From Streptomyces smyrnaeus (GTDB taxonomy: Bacteria > Actinomycetota > Actinomycetes > Streptomycetales > Streptomycetaceae): a DNA stretch of 64,000 bases. Positions 63,547-64,000 of this stretch are shown here, piece after piece. The DNA lies in assembly GCF_017676345.1 (NCBI RefSeq), contig NZ_JAFFZM010000027.1, forward strand, positions 1 to 64,000. The letters run 5' to 3'. The stretch's first letter is position 1. The number at the start of each line of letters is the position of its first letter. Below the pieces are notes generated by a model. The model saw only the letters and a list, made by a program, of their open reading frames with translations, had not been told where the DNA came from and made no database searches. A program made the position numbers and the translations under genes.

Positions 63547-64000
63547 GTGACCAGTAAAAGAGCGGAGTTGATCGTCGTCGGTACCGGGTACCGGGCCGTC
63601 GGCGATCTGACGCTGGAGGCGAAGGCCTGCATCGAGCAGGCGGATGTGGTGCTCTGCCTCATCGGTGATCCGATGGTCACCGGCTTTCTTGAGCGGTTGA
63701 ACCCCTCGGTGCGCACGCTCGACGGCTTCTACGCAGCCGGCAAGCCGCGCACGGCCTCGTATGAGGAGATGGTCCGCGACATCCTGGCCGAGGTCCGACG
63801 GGACAAGCTGGTGTGCTGCGCGCTGTACGGCCACCCGGGTGTCTTCGCCTACGTCGGGCATGAGGCGGTGCGCCGGGCCCGACTGGAGGGAACACCCGCG
63901 CGGATGCTCGCGGCCTCCTCAGCGGAGGACTGGCTCTTCGCCGACATGGGACTGGACCCCGGAACATGCGGCTGTCAGAGCTTCGAGGCGACCGACTTCC
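63547..64000 (+). CDS. borosin alpha-N-methyltransferase, tetrapyrrole-methylase fold (partial)
   Basis: 151 residues from GTG 63547 to the window edge. VVGTGYRAVGDLTLEAKACI, QADVVLCLIGDPMVTGFLER, LYGHPGVFAYVGHEAVRRAR, MLAASSAEDWLFADMGLDPG and CGCQSFEATDF line up with the OphMA-type methyltransferases that N-methylate backbone amides with S-adenosylmethionine (GTG and GHPG SAM-site motifs). The rest of the gene lies outside. With the upstream precursor it forms a split borosin pair. Confidence 0.82.
   Translation, partial: MTSKRAELIVVGTGYRAVGDLTLEAKACIEQADVVLCLIGDPMVTGFLERLNPSVRTLDGFYAAGKPRTASYEEMVRDILAEVRRDKLVCCALYGHPGVFAYVGHEAVRRARLEGTPARMLAASSAEDWLFADMGLDPGTCGCQSFEATDF

Noticed and set aside
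1-64000. tRNA or rRNA genes
   Set aside because: I saw no cloverleaf-like or rRNA-like sequence; a covariance search would be decisive and was not possible.

Overview
The window looks like Streptomyces, or a close actinobacterial relative. It is very GC-rich, uses GTG starts often, has GGAGG-type ribosome sites, and carries IS5, IS481, IS1380 and IS1182-like transposase remnants of the kind common there. Secreted and regulatory gene families also fit. The content is an accessory 'defence island' in which intact anti-phage systems alternate with broken genes.

Left part (1-16 kb): gene debris, a GNAT acetyltransferase, then an intact three-gene pPIWI-RE system on the minus strand (nuclease 10377-11555, DinG-like helicase 7087-10395, pPIWI-RE protein 4316-7090) with a divergent Bles03/DUF1917 gene. 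A Ser/Thr kinase with a one-base frameshift and several transposase tails follow. Middle part (17-34 kb): two mini-CRISPRs, a GNAT gene, a 38-repeat CRISPR array (19741-22025), a minus-strand operon of a sigma-like protein and small proteins separated by strong hairpins, a HEPN protein, plasmid/ICE-type genes (replication-relaxation, winged-helix protein, iterons) and an AbiJ-NTD3/Shedu nuclease. At 33.6-38.2 kb lies a three-gene ABC-ATPase system (middle component, SMC/Rad50-like ATPase, PD-(D/E)XK nuclease), best matched to the ABC-3C class.

38.6-56.5 kb is the type I-E CRISPR-Cas region: a 2-repeat array, a 32-repeat array, cas3, then cas8e-cas11-cas7e-cas5e-cas6e-cas1-cas2, a 27-repeat array of mixed repeat types, and a second, decayed cas3 cut by an IS481 remnant. 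The arrays read leftward: their conserved leaders lie on the right, and degenerate repeats at the left. In the cas3-cas8e gap I find a degenerate two-repeat unit whose 32-nt spacer, read in the normal crRNA direction, matches 13 of the first 16 bases of a site just after the cas3 stop. That site has an AAG PAM, and two of the three mismatches fall on positions 6 and 12, which Cascade leaves unpaired. This is the pattern expected of a crRNA-like autorepressor of the cas operon and is the most interesting signal in the window.

Right part (56.5-64 kb): secreted small proteins, fused regulator fragments (LexA-like and Lrp/AsnC), a DHA2-type MFS transporter, an aegerolysin-like secreted protein, and at the edge the start of a split borosin RiPP cluster (precursor peptide plus alpha-N-methyltransferase). 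A near-identical 80-bp direct repeat sits at 2174-2253 and 62418-62497, bracketing nearly the whole island.
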